This document shows, one piece after another, positions 5,847 through 6,000 of a DNA stretch of 6,000 nt. The DNA is from Clostridia bacterium (GTDB lineage: Bacteria; Bacillota_A; Clostridia; Oscillospirales; CAG-272). The DNA is taken from assembly GCA_017411885.1 (NCBI GenBank), contig JAFQPF010000193.1, positions 1 through 6,000 of the forward strand, written 5' to 3'. How positions within the stretch are numbered: position 1 is the stretch's first letter; each line of letters opens with the position of its first letter. Position numbers and translations under genes: made by a program. Below the pieces are notes generated by a model. That model did not search any database and had not been told where the DNA came from. It worked only from the letters and a program-made list of their open reading frames with translations.

Positions 5847-6000
5847 TCGCGTCTCCGAATGAGAAGAAGCGGTATTTTTCCTTTATCGCTTCGCTGTAAG
5901 CACCCATTATCAGGTCCTTTCCCGCGAGCGCGCTCACAAGCATAAGAAGCGTGCTTTCGGGCAGGTGGAAATTGGTTATAAGAGCGTCTGTTGCCTTGAA
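5833..6000 (-). CDS. queA: S-adenosylmethionine:tRNA ribosyltransferase-isomerase, C-terminal 55 residues
   Basis: Penultimate-stage enzyme of queuosine synthesis: it moves and rearranges the ribosyl part of SAM onto preQ1 at tRNA position 34, giving epoxyqueuosine. Only the C-terminus is present, entering in frame at 6000. It reads [16 protein letters not shown], then [16 protein letters not shown], then [20 protein letters not shown] and LIV before the TAA at 5835-5833. The [15 protein letters not shown] block and the [12 protein letters not shown] ending are diagnostic for QueA. The final four codons and the stop form one arm of a perfect 15-bp inverted repeat. With miaA downstream, this is a pair of anticodon-loop modification genes. 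Confidence 0.96.
   Translation of the reverse strand, partial: FKATDALITNFHLPESTLLMLVSALAGKDLIMGAYSEAIKEKYRFFSFGDAMLIV

Noticed and set aside
1..6000. CRISPR array, tRNA/rRNA gene, T-box or other riboswitch, insertion sequence, defence system
   Set aside because: No regular repeat-spacer pattern, no tRNA-like or T-box motifs, no transposase coding. All coding space is taken by housekeeping genes.

Overview
The window comes from a low-to-mid GC Gram-positive bacterium, most likely of the class Clostridia (Ruminococcaceae/Oscillospiraceae-like). The evidence is the division-gene string sepF-yggT-ylmH-divIVA, strong purine-rich Shine-Dalgarno sites, and use of TTG and GTG starts. All nine recognisable genes lie on the minus strand and are packed tightly, so reading in the direction of transcription means going from 6000 down to 1. 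I cannot name the genus from the sequence alone.

In transcription order: the 3' end of queA (tRNA queuosine), a structured 144-bp non-coding gap, miaA (tRNA i6A37), a membrane-anchored HlyD-like protein, yggS/ylmE (PLP homeostasis), sepF (FtsZ membrane anchor), yggT/ylmG (small membrane protein), ylmH (S4-domain RNA binding), divIVA (pole/septum scaffold) and the 5' part of lspA (signal peptidase II, cut by the window edge). From the HlyD-like gene to lspA, neighbours overlap or are separated by at most 45 bp. A good extended -10 promoter inside the 3' end of miaA probably starts this unit. The theme is tRNA anticodon modification followed by cell division and envelope growth, which is the usual dcw-distal ylm cluster with a clostridial HlyD-like gene added.

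This is mostly an ordinary housekeeping region and I see no new defence, mobile or biosynthetic system. The points that deserve a second look are: the queA-miaA gap, which is an imperfect palindrome built from purine heptads abutting a perfect 15-bp hairpin over the queA stop codon; the HlyD-like protein of unknown role leading a division operon; a duplicated 15-residue motif at the DivIVA C-terminus; and the sharply different codon use of sepF. Two genes (the HlyD-like gene and sepF) are best given starts downstream of the longest open frame, and two membrane-protein genes use non-ATG starts.
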